Shown here: piece by piece, positions 17,575 to 26,447 of the stretch | How positions within the stretch are numbered: the first letter of the stretch is position 1 | How the letters are laid out: each line of letters opens with the position of its first letter | Source of the DNA: Capnocytophaga canimorsus | Lineage (GTDB): Bacteria; Bacteroidota; Bacteroidia; Flavobacteriales; Flavobacteriaceae | Reading direction: 5' to 3' | Assembly: GCF_002302565.1 (NCBI RefSeq) | Contig: NZ_CP022382.1 | Coordinates: 939,001 to 1,003,000 of the forward strand | DNA length: 64,000 nt | Translations under genes and position numbers: made by a program | Notes under the pieces: generated by a model | Told to the model about the DNA's origin: nothing | The model's database searches: none | Seen by the model: the letters and a program-made list of their open reading frames with translations, nothing else

Positions 17575-20343
17575 TTGCATAAAAAATTTAATTCAAACAT
17601 AAAAAAAGTTACTATTTTGCTAAACCATAAACAACAAATTATTTTACTACTGGTTTTATTGATAACCATTACTTGTTTTTGGCACGACAAGTCATTTGCG
17701 TCAAAACATACTGGTTTTCAAGGTACCGAGCGTTTTTTGTTGTTTGATACTTTAAAGAAAAGTAACAAAAATTCCAAAGCAAACATCACTCAAAACCGTG
17801 TTATCAAAAAAGATACCATAAAAGACTCACTTACCTTAAAAGTAACGGATTCTTTAAAAAAAGATAGTTTACCCAAACGAAAATCGTCGTTAGATCACAT
17901 CGTGAAATATAAGGCAAAGGATAGTATCATTATCAACAAATCAAAAAACAAAATTGTATTGTACAACCAAACGCAAGTACAGTATAATGATATTGACCTA
18001 AGCGCTGGCATTGAAGTCATTAAGTATGATATCGGAGAAGTTTTTGCAGGAAGAGTAAAAGACTCGGCAGGAAATTATTCGCAACACCCTGTTTTTAAGC
18101 AAGGTAGTGATGTAATAGAGCCTGACTCTATTCGTTTCAATTACAAAAACCAAAAGGCTATTATCCGCAATTCTTATACTAAGCAAGACGAAAACAACAT
18201 CAAAGCCGAAGTGGTAAAAAAAGAAAACGATTCCACCTATTTTATGAAAAATGGAATCATTACCACAGCTGAAGATTTGGACGACCCCGATTATTACATT
18301 TTGGTGCGCAAAGCCAAATTCGTTCCGAATAAAAAAATCGTAGCCGGATTTAGTAATATGTACATTGTGGATATCCCAACACCTGTAGCACTTCCTTTTG
18401 CCTATTATCCAATGGTTTCGGGGCGAACCTCGGGGCTTATTTTCCCTACTTTTGGCGAGGTAAATAATCGTGGGTATTTCGTACAAAACGGAGGATACTA
18501 TTTCGTTTTGAATGACAATATGGACCTTACTGTAACAGGAGATTACTATACTAATGGTAGCTACGGACTACAAGGACAATCATCATACAAAAAACGATAC
18601 AAGTACTCAGGAAGTTTTAATATTCGCTATGAAAACCTGATTTACAGCCTAAAAGGATTCCCTGACTACAATCGAACACAAATGTACAACATCCAATGGA
18701 CGCACTCCAAAGATGCCAAGTCTAATCCTAATTCCAGTTTTTCTTCATCAGTAAACTTAGGAAGTAGCCGATATTACCAAGATTCTTACAATCAACTAAA
18801 TACATCAAACTTTTTAAACAATACATTATCATCATCCATTTCTTATTCCAAAACATTTCCAGCTTATCCGTCAGTTAACCTTTCGGTAACCGCTTCACAC
18901 TCACAAAACACTAATACACAAAACATTGAAATGACTTTGCCCGCTCTGCGTACCAGTATGGAGCGAATTTATCCGTTTGCTAAAAGAGGGGAAACCAAGA
19001 AAGGGCTTTTGAAAAGCCTTAATTTTCAATATAGTATGCAGGCTGACAATCGTTTTTCTACTACCGATAGCCTATTCTTTTCTAAAAAAATGTTTGATGA
19101 AGCCAAAAACGGAATACGACATTCTATTCCTGTGAGTACCACCACAAAACTGTTTAAATACGTTACTCTTGGGGTAAACTCATCATTGAATGAAGTTTGG
19201 CAATTCCGAACCATTCGTAAAAACAATTTTAACAGTACCATAAGTAAATCGGTTATTGACACGATAAATGGATTCGACCGTTTTTTAACATACAACGTGG
19301 GGACAAGTTTAGGAACTACCATCTATGGTACCTTCAAATTCAATAAAGATTCAAAAATACAAGCCATTCGCCACGTGATGCGCCCCTCGGTAAGCTATGG
19401 TTATACCCCTTCGTTTGACAATTATTATGATTATTACGTTTCTGATGCCTACGGAACACGTTCGCAATACACTCGTTTTGAAGGAGGTATCTACGGAACA
19501 CCTGGTCTTTCGGAATCTAACGCAATGAGTTTTTCGTTAAGTAACACTTTAGAAGCCAAAATAAAACAAAAAGATAGTACCCAAACCGAACCTAAAAAAA
19601 TTATGTTACTTAATAGCCTGAATTTTAGTTCAAGTTATAATTTTGTTACTAAAAAATTCAGCCCTGTAACAATGACTGGAGGAACACAATTTTTTGACGG
19701 CAAGATGGGAGTGAATTTTGGGGCAACTTTGAATCCTTACGGCATTGATAATAACGGAAGGCAAATGGAAAAATTTAATATTCAGAATGGGGGAAGTCTC
19801 TTTCGCCTTACCAACGCAAATTTATCTACCAATTATTCGTTTTCCAATAGAAACAAATCATCAAAATCAAAAGATAATACAGCCTCAGGCGGAAGAAAAG
19901 ATGACCTATTTGGAGCCTCAAGACACTTAGGGGAAGACCAAATATCTTCAAAAGAAGACGAAGAAAACGAGGAAGAAAACAAAGAAGGACAAACCTTCTA
20001 CAAAGCCGCCATTCCGTGGGATTTTAACCTCGCCTATTCCATTACTTACAGCAATCATAATCGAGAAAAGCGCATTTCAAATAATTCGATAATGTTCTCT
20101 GGAAATGTAGAGCTTACCCCAAAATGGCAAGTAGGGATTTCTAGCGGATATGATTTTGTAAATAAAGGGATTACTTATACCCAACTTCGCTTTGAGCGCG
20201 ATTTGAATAGTTTCAGAATGAGTTTTAATTTTACTCCTATCGGATACCGAACCTCGTGGTATTTCTTTATTGGAATAAAATCATCTATGCTTTCGGATTT
20301 AAAATGGGAAAAGAACCGAGAACCCGACCGACGTTTGAATTAA
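17575..20343 (+). CDS. lptD: LptD-like LPS-assembly outer-membrane protein
   Basis: Outer-membrane barrel that inserts lipopolysaccharide in the outer leaflet together with LptE. The 922-residue protein has a hydrophobic signal segment (QIILLLVLLITITCFW, about 22-37), a Lys/Ser/Asp-rich linker, an OstA-type jellyroll region (about 105-290) and a long beta-barrel rich in alternating aromatic strands. GFSNMYIVDIPTPVALPFAY near residues 258-277 is a mark of the flavobacterial LptD family. The start at TTG 17575 is uncertain; a later TTG (MLNHKQQ) would put the signal segment nearer the N-terminus. It is divergent from the amidase operon, and ridA follows after 22 bases. Confidence 0.87.
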   Translation: MHKKFNSNIKKVTILLNHKQQIILLLVLLITITCFWHDKSFASKHTGFQGTERFLLFDTLKKSNKNSKANITQNRVIKKDTIKDSLTLKVTDSLKKDSLPKRKSSLDHIVKYKAKDSIIINKSKNKIVLYNQTQVQYNDIDLSAGIEVIKYDIGEVFAGRVKDSAGNYSQHPVFKQGSDVIEPDSIRFNYKNQKAIIRNSYTKQDENNIKAEVVKKENDSTYFMKNGIITTAEDLDDPDYYILVRKAKFVPNKKIVAGFSNMYIVDIPTPVALPFAYYPMVSGRTSGLIFPTFGEVNNRGYFVQNGGYYFVLNDNMDLTVTGDYYTNGSYGLQGQSSYKKRYKYSGSFNIRYENLIYSLKGFPDYNRTQMYNIQWTHSKDAKSNPNSSFSSSVNLGSSRYYQDSYNQLNTSNFLNNTLSSSISYSKTFPAYPSVNLSVTASHSQNTNTQNIEMTLPALRTSMERIYPFAKRGETKKGLLKSLNFQYSMQADNRFSTTDSLFFSKKMFDEAKNGIRHSIPVSTTTKLFKYVTLGVNSSLNEVWQFRTIRKNNFNSTISKSVIDTINGFDRFLTYNVGTSLGTTIYGTFKFNKDSKIQAIRHVMRPSVSYGYTPSFDNYYDYYVSDAYGTRSQYTRFEGGIYGTPGLSESNAMSFSLSNTLEAKIKQKDSTQTEPKKIMLLNSLNFSSSYNFVTKKFSPVTMTGGTQFFDGKMGVNFGATLNPYGIDNNGRQMEKFNIQNGGSLFRLTNANLSTNYSFSNRNKSSKSKDNTASGGRKDDLFGASRHLGEDQISSKEDEENEEENKEGQTFYKAAIPWDFNLAYSITYSNHNREKRISNNSIMFSGNVELTPKWQVGISSGYDFVNKGITYTQLRFERDLNSFRMSFNFTPIGYRTSWYFFIGIKSSMLSDLKWEKNREPDRRLN

Positions 20344-20365
20344 ATTATAAATATCACATAACCGT

Positions 20366-20746
20366 ATGAAAAAACAAATCATTTTTACAGAAAAAGCACC
20401 TGCTCCAATAGGTCCTTACAATCAAGCTGTTTTAGCGGGAAATACGTTATACGTTTCAGGACAAATCCCCGTTGACCCTCAAACAGGTGAAGTAGTAAAA
20501 GGCGTTGAAAAAGCGACCAAACAAGTAATGGAAAACTTAAAAGCGGTTTTGGAAGTTGCTGGAGCAACTTTTGAAAATGTAGTAAAAACGACCATTTTCT
20601 TAACCGATATGAACGATTTTGCTCAAGTAAATGCTATTTATGGTGAGTATTTTGATGATGCTACAGCCCCTGCTCGCGAAACAGTACAGGTAGCAAACTT
20701 ACCCAAATTCGTAGAGGTAGAAATTTCGTGTATCGCTATTTTATAA
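20366..20746 (+). CDS. ridA: RidA reactive imine/enamine deaminase
   Basis: Hydrolyses reactive enamines and imines released by PLP enzymes such as threonine dehydratase. The 126-residue length, AIGPYNQAV-like start (here PAPIGPYNQAVLAGN), SGQIPVDPQTGE and the C-terminal PARETVQVANLPK, with the key Arg that binds the substrate carboxylate, all fit. It is probably co-transcribed with lptD and ends at a strong terminator. Confidence 0.95.
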   Translation: MKKQIIFTEKAPAPIGPYNQAVLAGNTLYVSGQIPVDPQTGEVVKGVEKATKQVMENLKAVLEVAGATFENVVKTTIFLTDMNDFAQVNAIYGEYFDDATAPARETVQVANLPKFVEVEISCIAIL

Positions 20747-20781
20747 AGTATAACCAAAAGCTTTCTTAAGCTACGATTTGA

Positions 20782-20818
20782 ATATACCCCAAAAGTTAAA
20801 ATTAATTTTGGGGTATAT
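20782..20818. terminator. Bidirectional terminator between ridA and nrdG
   Basis: Perfect 13-bp stem ATATACCCCAAAA (20782-20794) with its complement at 20806-20818 and an 11-base loop, at a convergent junction. Confidence 0.75.
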
Positions 20819-20862
20819 CTTTGAAATTATTTAGGTTTCTCCTTTTAGTAAATAAGGCTGGA

Positions 20863-21336
20863 TTATTCCTTCCGAAAGAAATGGTTTAATATTTTTCCCG
20901 TTTTGATTTCTAACAGATGTTGGTTTGTGGTTTTGCTATCAAGTCCGCCTAATGAGGGAATCCATTTGCCTGTTTTGATGTAATCCAAACGCTCCAATAA
21001 TTGTGGGTATTTTCGAGCTACCTGCTTGATGTTTAACCCCGTGTAAAGTGCTGTTTTTAAATTGTTTTCTTTTGCAATTGCAATAAATTTCAGCAGCTGA
21101 TCAATATTCCATTCTCCTCCCATAAAAAGCACACAACTGATAGTTCCCTCATACTTTTCAATGAGTTTTTCCAACAAACTAAGCGTTAAAGGTTGTCCAC
21201 AATTAGGATTCCAGATATGCTCAGAGTGGCACCCCTCACAAGCTAACGGACAACCCGTTATCGTAAAACAAAGCGAAATTTCATTAGGAACTTCCTGTAA
21301 AACAATATCATACTCGCTATATCGCAGTATTGCCAT
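20863..21336 (-). CDS. nrdG: Anaerobic ribonucleotide reductase activating enzyme
   Basis: Radical-SAM enzyme that creates the glycyl radical on NrdD in the absence of oxygen. The 157-residue protein carries CPLACEGC (CxxxCxxC, residues 29-36) for the 4Fe-4S cluster and a following MGGEW as the SAM-binding GGE motif. Its start overlaps the nrdD end by 20 bases, so translation is coupled and subunit ratio is set by the operon. Confidence 0.94.
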   Translation of the reverse strand: MAILRYSEYDIVLQEVPNEISLCFTITGCPLACEGCHSEHIWNPNCGQPLTLSLLEKLIEKYEGTISCVLFMGGEWNIDQLLKFIAIAKENNLKTALYTGLNIKQVARKYPQLLERLDYIKTGKWIPSLGGLDSKTTNQHLLEIKTGKILNHFFRKE

Positions 21337-23107
21337 AATATCTTTTTTGAGCTTCCTTTTGTCTGTCTTTCGAGAAATTACTTACTTTTTTCAAATAACC
21401 AATGATGCGAGTAGCGTAATCAACATCGGTGGAATGACATTTTACACAATGGTCAGTGGTGTGTTTATTGATATAACCACAACTATTACAATAAGTTACT
21501 TTTACATTGAAACAGAAATAATTACAACCCGTTTTCGCAGCTACATTGAGTAGTTTCAAAAATCCTTCTTGGGTTGGATATTCTTCCAAATTGCAGTGAT
21601 ATGCCGAGCCTCCGTCCAAAAATTGGATATATTCGTGTCCGTGCATAAAGAATTTATCTATTATATTAACAGATTCATCTTCAACCACATAAAAATATGA
21701 ATTATAGCAATCTCTCGGAACAAAAAGCCCATCAGATTTATCCCAATTGGCATTTTTCACACCCAAATTTTCAGCAGGAACAAACTCTGTATTAAACATA
21801 TAGCCGTATTTTGCTTTGGCTTCCTTGTTCTTTTCGTAAATTAGCTTTAAATTTTTATTGACAAATGATTTATATTCCTCATTATCAGATATTTTTAACC
21901 CTAAGAATTCTGCTGCTTCCACCATTCCGTTAATTCCTATGGTAAGAAATTGTTTGTCAAGCGAAATAAATCCAGCATCATACACGGGAAGCATTTTAGC
22001 ATCTTTATAATCCTGAATAATAGCACGATACGCAACCTGATATTTATGAATATTATCAATCATTTTTTCCAAAGAAAGCCCTTTTTGATACAATCGGTTC
22101 ATATTAATGGTAATAACATTGATACTTCCTGTGGAAACGCCTCCCGCACCCAGCGAATAACTGAACGTATTGTCCGAAATTTCATTTCGCAAACGGCAAC
22201 AACTCGCTAGAGAATCGGCATTATCGGACTGATAAATGAAAAATGCGTTTCCTTCGCTAAGTTCTTCGGCACAGAAGTTGGCAAAATTTTCATCGTGAAC
22301 TCTTTTGTCCTTGGTTAGCATCGCCGCCGTAACCACAGGAAAAGTCAGAATGGCTTTTTTTCGTTCATTATTAAACCATTTCATAAAATATTTTTGGATT
22401 TTATCCAGCGATTCATAAATTGGTTTACTTCCGTCGGGGAAAACAAAATTCCCGAACATCGAATCGAAATAAGGTTTGTCGTACAAAGAAATATTCCAAA
22501 AAACAGATTGATAACCACGTGCCGCCGCAGGTTGATTGATAGCATACACCACGTGTTGCATTTCGTTTTCTACTATTTTTGTGTGTGTTTTTAGATAATC
22601 ATTCCCGTAGTCTTTTCGAGCGAAATAGTCAAAATACATCAAAAATTCAACGGTTGCTACTGCTCCTGCAAATTGAGAAGATACTGAAAATAAGAAATTT
22701 ACAAACGAGCCACAAAAACTCGCTAAATGCTTCGGAGCTTTGGATTCGCCACCAAGTTTCAACAGTCCATCAAGCAAGAGAGGATACATCGAAACGCTCA
22801 CGCAATAAGGTTTCAGACTAGTTTCGTCGTGTACATAAATTTCGTGTTCTTCAATTTGCCTGATGTATTCATCGGCTAAATCCTGACCAAAAAGCTGAGC
22901 AATCTTGCGTGAAACCAACATTCTATTCACCTGAATATTAATATCTTTATTCAGTTCGGCTTCCATCGTAGCTATGTTTTTGTTAGAAACGTTAGCATTA
23001 GAATCAAACAAAGAACCACTCGCTGCATTTTGCGATGTTAGGTAATTCTCAATAAAATTACATTTCGTTTTTAGTTGTTCGGGCGTTAATTTTGTGAATT
23101 TTGACAT
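21317..23107 (-). CDS. nrdD: Class III (anaerobic) ribonucleoside-triphosphate reductase, no ATP-cone
   Basis: Reduces ribonucleotides to deoxyribonucleotides under anaerobic conditions using a glycyl radical. The 596-residue protein has active-site Cys in SLASCCRLRNEI, a C-terminal zinc site of CNSCGY ... CVKCHS, and the radical Gly570 in TRIIGYL. It begins directly with the catalytic barrel; the usual N-terminal ATP-cone domain of about 100 residues is absent, so allosteric activity control by dATP is probably lacking or different. It is followed by the overlapping nrdG. The enzyme implies real anaerobic growth, in keeping with a facultative oral-type flavobacterium. Confidence 0.95.
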   Translation of the reverse strand: MSKFTKLTPEQLKTKCNFIENYLTSQNAASGSLFDSNANVSNKNIATMEAELNKDINIQVNRMLVSRKIAQLFGQDLADEYIRQIEEHEIYVHDETSLKPYCVSVSMYPLLLDGLLKLGGESKAPKHLASFCGSFVNFLFSVSSQFAGAVATVEFLMYFDYFARKDYGNDYLKTHTKIVENEMQHVVYAINQPAAARGYQSVFWNISLYDKPYFDSMFGNFVFPDGSKPIYESLDKIQKYFMKWFNNERKKAILTFPVVTAAMLTKDKRVHDENFANFCAEELSEGNAFFIYQSDNADSLASCCRLRNEISDNTFSYSLGAGGVSTGSINVITINMNRLYQKGLSLEKMIDNIHKYQVAYRAIIQDYKDAKMLPVYDAGFISLDKQFLTIGINGMVEAAEFLGLKISDNEEYKSFVNKNLKLIYEKNKEAKAKYGYMFNTEFVPAENLGVKNANWDKSDGLFVPRDCYNSYFYVVEDESVNIIDKFFMHGHEYIQFLDGGSAYHCNLEEYPTQEGFLKLLNVAAKTGCNYFCFNVKVTYCNSCGYINKHTTDHCVKCHSTDVDYATRIIGYLKKVSNFSKDRQKEAQKRYYGNTAI

Positions 23108-23230
23108 AATAAATCGTTTTACAGATGAGATTATTCAAAGGTTAAGTCGATGCAAAATATAGTTAGTGGAAGTGATTCAATTTCTGAAATAGTCAGAAAA
23201 TTACATTGCATTTTGTGATAAAACATACGA

Positions 23231-23269
23231 CTAATCTTTCTTTAATCAAAGGATAAGAAAGGAAATTAG
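23231..23269. repeat. Interrupted inverted repeat in the nrdD leader
   Basis: CTAATCTTTCTT at 23231-23242 pairs with AAGAAAG (23255-23261) and ATTAG (23265-23269), with a three-base insertion between the two blocks. It could be a regulator site or leader hairpin for nrdDG. Confidence 0.4.
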
Positions 23270-23366
23270 TAGTTGAATTATCACACTACGAAGCTATACA
23301 AATAAAAGACATATAAATCTTTAAATAAAGAATATTTATGCACAAACTTATCAACATTTGATAAAA

Positions 23367-23407
23367 AATCCGTAAAAACCAATGTATAACATTTGATTTC
23401 ACGGATT
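23367..23407 (-). terminator. Possible terminator of the HD-domain gene
   Basis: AATCCGT (23367-23373) and ACGGATT (23401-23407) form a 7-bp stem with a 27-base loop, followed on the minus strand by a short T run. It lies 46 bases past the HD gene stop. The loop is long, so confidence is modest. Confidence 0.4.
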
Positions 23408-23452
23408 GTATCTGGAACGAATTTATTATGTCTGAAGAAGAGAAAAAATAGA

Positions 23453-24043
23453 TTATTTCACAATTTTTCCTTCTTCTAAGGCTTTTTGTAGCAAAACGTC
23501 AAAGGCTTCTCCTAAGGCTTCAGAAGCGCGTTTTACAGCATTTTCAATCACTTTACGTATTTGAGCTTCAGTAACGCCAGCCCCTCGCCAACTTTTTGCC
23601 TGAGTGTGGGTATTGAGTATAAAAGGAGTAATTCGATCTACGGCACAAGCGAAAATAGCATCGGGGGTTTGTGCGGCTTCAAATTCCAACCAAAGATTGA
23701 GAAATTCGCTTTGTAAGGGTTCGTCCAATATTCCAAAAATTCGTTTTGCAGAGGCTAATTCCCGTTCGTATTTGCCTTGCATTGCTTGTTCGTCAAAAGC
23801 GAAAGTATCCCCAGCGTCAATTTCCACCACATCGTGAATGGAAAGCATACGCACCACTTTTGCAAGGTCAATACGTTCTTTATTTTTGGCATACGGATAC
23901 AAAATTTGAGCAAAAACCATTATTTGCCAACTATGTTCAGCGCTGTTCTCTCTGCGCGAATCGTCTGCGATGTAATTTCGGCGCTGTACGTTTTTTAGCG
24001 CATCAAGCGTTAAAATAAATTGAATTTCTTTTTCTAAAATCAT
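23453..24043 (-). CDS. HD-domain phosphohydrolase (YfbR/HDDC2-like)
   Basis: Metal-dependent HD hydrolase, probably a 5'-deoxynucleotidase or similar nucleotide monophosphatase. The 196-residue protein shows RENSAEHSW (His37), SIHDVVEIDAGD (His70-Asp71) and a later Asp in CAVDRITPF, the ligands of the HD_3 group. It sits between nrdD and the hexosaminidase on the same strand. The nearness to nucleotide reductase fits a nucleotide-pool role, but separate regulation is likely. A TAACTTTG box at 24086-24093 lies upstream. Confidence 0.87.
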   Translation of the reverse strand: MILEKEIQFILTLDALKNVQRRNYIADDSRRENSAEHSWQIMVFAQILYPYAKNKERIDLAKVVRMLSIHDVVEIDAGDTFAFDEQAMQGKYERELASAKRIFGILDEPLQSEFLNLWLEFEAAQTPDAIFACAVDRITPFILNTHTQAKSWRGAGVTEAQIRKVIENAVKRASEALGEAFDVLLQKALEEGKIVK

Positions 24044-24085
24044 TTATATTTGAATTGAGAGATATTTTTTTGAGGAAACATTCAC

Positions 24086-24093
24086 CAAAGTTA
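24086..24093 (-). promoter_or_regulatory. -7 box (TAACTTTG) of the HD-domain gene
   Basis: Minus-strand TAACTTTG 43 bases upstream of the ATG at 24043; the same octamer drives the GH20 gene. No -33 element at the right distance. Confidence 0.4.
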
Positions 24094-24107
24094 GTAGTTA
24101 AAAAACA

Positions 24108-26171
24108 TTATAATTTAATAACTTTCAAATTTTTAATTTTTCCTTGAAAACTTTTTTGGTTTGAACTTCCGATGTATTGCAATGGAAAAACAAGCGTTTG
24201 CTGAATGTAAATTTTATTTTTCCCATTGTTAGTGCTATATGTTTTGCCCTCTAGTCGTTCGGATTGTTTGCCATTGACGTAAAGTGAAGTTCCTTTGTAA
24301 TCGCCTGAAATTCCGAGTTCATACCATTTTTCAAAATCGAATTTTTCTGCAAAATAGTAAGTATATCCGTCACGACTGAAACCTATTTGGAACTGATTGC
24401 GTTCTTTTTTTATAATAACTTTGCTGTCTCGCCCTTCAAAAAGAATTGCATCATCAATTGTTTTTGGGTTCAAAAATAGATTAAAATCCACACGATAATC
24501 GTATCCGATTTCTAAAATAGGTGTTTTGATAAAACTTTCTTCTGATTTGAAAACTAAAGAGTTATCCTTCTTGCTTATGCCGATTTTATTTTGTTGTAGT
24601 TCGTTATATCCGTTTTCGGACAAATCTCTTTCTTTCTTGCTGTTGAGGGCATAATGTATCACCAAATTAGTTTTGGAAGTCACTTTTCCGCTTAAATTAA
24701 CCTGTGGAGCTTCTCCCATTCGGTCGGAAAGTTTTTTGAAAGTATCGAAATTGACTGAAGTGTTTCGTTTCCACATTTTCTCTGACAATACTTTTACCGC
24801 AGGAAGGGTGCGAATATGCACATCTTGCTGACTGATGCCATTACCGCAGTGGTCATTCCATACGGCAAACATTCCGCCAAGAAGCCCTTTTGTTCCTTCT
24901 GGAAGCGTTTCTTTCCGATTAACTTTTTCGGGTGTCCATTCTTCATAAAGCCATTTTTCATCAAGAAAATCACGATAATATCCCGCCGCAGGTACAATAT
25001 AAAGCCACGTATCGCAGGTGGAAATGAGTTTGTAGCCCTCTTTGAGTGAAAGTTCAGGGTTAACCCAGTCGTACGACCAAGCATTTACTACTACATTTTC
25101 CGAATGTACGGGCGTTTCGCCTTTAAGCCAACGCAATCCGCCCCACATACGTACGTTTTTACCTAATTTTTGAATGTATTTGAGATATCTGTCCGTAAAT
25201 TCACGATATTTTTCCGATTCGCCTTTGTCGTATTCGTCCGTCCCGATATGAACATCTGCACCCACAAAAACAGGATTTTCTCCACTCAAATATTCAGCAT
25301 AAAGAGCATCGACAAACTTGTAAGTTTCAGGATGATACAAATCCAAATGGTCTCTACCGTATTTGTCACTTCCTATTTCAGGTTTGTAATGCGTAAAAGC
25401 CAGTGAATGAGCAGGTACGTCGATTTCAGGAATTACATTAACGCCGTAAAGCATTCCCATTTTTTGCAAATCGCGAAATTCATCTTTGGTATAATGTCCG
25501 TCTTTGGCAGCAAGTCCTGGGAAAACATCACTTTGCAGACGAAAAGCCGAATAGGTTTTGTCCCAATCATCATTATAAAAAACCTTGAAGCCATTGTCGT
25601 TCAGGTGAATTTGAAATTCGTTGATTTTGTAGTACGACAGAATTTTGATGTAATCTCTTAGATAATCAATAGTGAAGAATTTACGCCCAACATCGAGCAT
25701 AAATCCACGATGAGAATACATCGGAAAATCATTAATTATTCCTTTTGGAAGACGATTTCCACCATTTTCGAGCATCTGCAAAAGTGTTCGAGTTGCCCAA
25801 AAGATGCCTTTTGTGCTTGAAGCAGTTACGATAATATTTTCATCAATATTGATGCGATAACCTTCTTCAGGGATTGCTGTTTCGCTACTCAACGTAAAGA
25901 AAATGGATTGGGGTTTTGCCTGAGCAAGTGTTACTGCTGTTCTAAAATTGTAAAGGCTTTGTAAGTCGTTGGAAAATACAGAAATATAACTTTCTAATTG
26001 TGGGAAATTTTTATCCACAATAAGCGGTGTATTTTCAGAAAAAGTAAAATACCCTGTTTTTCCTTCCCATTGCTGAATTGAAGGGATTACTTGCGGAGCC
26101 AAATTGGTTTGGGCCTTTAAACTTATAGCTACTAACAAGCTAAAAATGAATAATATTTTTTGTAGTTTCAT
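24108..26171 (-). CDS. Secreted GH20 beta-N-acetylhexosaminidase with C-terminal LamG-like domain
   Basis: Removes terminal N-acetylhexosamine from glycans at the surface or in the periplasm. The 687-residue protein has a signal peptide (residues 1-20), a GH20b alpha/beta domain (about 28-150), the catalytic barrel (about 150-490) with Asp312-Glu313 in HIGTDEYDKG, and a C-terminal beta-sandwich of the LamG/concanavalin type (about 520-687; KWYELGISGDYKGTSLYVNG). Most GH20 enzymes have Gly-Gly before Asp-Glu; here it is Gly-Thr. The ATG at 26171 is chosen because a promoter at 26204-26234 overlaps the longer frame. In host-associated Capnocytophaga such enzymes support feeding on host glycoproteins; that role is inferred. 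Confidence 0.93.
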   Translation of the reverse strand: MKLQKILFIFSLLVAISLKAQTNLAPQVIPSIQQWEGKTGYFTFSENTPLIVDKNFPQLESYISVFSNDLQSLYNFRTAVTLAQAKPQSIFFTLSSETAIPEEGYRINIDENIIVTASSTKGIFWATRTLLQMLENGGNRLPKGIINDFPMYSHRGFMLDVGRKFFTIDYLRDYIKILSYYKINEFQIHLNDNGFKVFYNDDWDKTYSAFRLQSDVFPGLAAKDGHYTKDEFRDLQKMGMLYGVNVIPEIDVPAHSLAFTHYKPEIGSDKYGRDHLDLYHPETYKFVDALYAEYLSGENPVFVGADVHIGTDEYDKGESEKYREFTDRYLKYIQKLGKNVRMWGGLRWLKGETPVHSENVVVNAWSYDWVNPELSLKEGYKLISTCDTWLYIVPAAGYYRDFLDEKWLYEEWTPEKVNRKETLPEGTKGLLGGMFAVWNDHCGNGISQQDVHIRTLPAVKVLSEKMWKRNTSVNFDTFKKLSDRMGEAPQVNLSGKVTSKTNLVIHYALNSKKERDLSENGYNELQQNKIGISKKDNSLVFKSEESFIKTPILEIGYDYRVDFNLFLNPKTIDDAILFEGRDSKVIIKKERNQFQIGFSRDGYTYYFAEKFDFEKWYELGISGDYKGTSLYVNGKQSERLEGKTYSTNNGKNKIYIQQTLVFPLQYIGSSNQKSFQGKIKNLKVIKL

Positions 26172-26203
26172 AAGACATTTTTCAGTTTTTGGTTGATGAG
26201 CCA

Positions 26204-26234
26204 CAAAGTTAATAAATTGAGGACAAGGAGCAAA
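26204..26234 (-). promoter_or_regulatory. Promoter of the GH20 gene (TTTG-N19-TAACTTTG)
   Basis: On the minus strand TTTG (26234-26231), 19-base spacer, TAACTTTG (26211-26204): a full match to the Bacteroidota consensus, 33 bases before the ATG at 26171. Confidence 0.65.
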
Positions 26235-26400
26235 GATTAAATACCCTTAGAGTTAAAAAAAACGTAAAACACCTAAATAAAAAATTAATTTTCAACTATT
26301 TGAAGTAAATGCATAAAGGTATTATTCCATTAAAAGTGATTGTATCGTTTTAAGGATTATCTATTTTCAATAGCTTTAAATTCGTCCTTACTCAAAAAAG

Positions 26401-26429
26401 TAGCGGCTACCTAAATTAGGTAGCCGCTA
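26401..26429 (-). terminator. Terminator of the rpoBC-DUF3467 operon
   Basis: Perfect 13-bp stem TAGCGGCTACCTA (26401-26413) with 26417-26429 and a three-base loop; on the minus strand it is followed directly by a T run (complement of 26392-26400). It ends the long ribosomal-protein and RNA polymerase cluster. Confidence 0.85.
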
Positions 26430-26447
26430 TTGGTTTTATCTTACATA

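Larger units (their letters stand above)
23108..23452. other. 345-base intergenic region upstream of nrdD
   Basis: No gene is visible. It holds an inverted repeat at 23231-23269 (see that entry), a hairpin at 23367-23407 that may end the HD-domain gene, and a minus-strand TAAGTTTG at 23343-23350 that could be a distal -7 box for nrdD with a leader of about 235 bases. I see no convincing FNR-type TTGAT-N4-ATCAA site or NrdR box. Confidence 0.5.

Noticed and set aside
17998-18486. 162-codon frame antisense to lptD
   Set aside because: Lies wholly in the lptD coding sequence with no own signals.
20863-21360. nrdG-nrdD overlap as a frameshift
   Set aside because: Both proteins are complete with their own start and stop; a 20-base overlap is normal operon packing.
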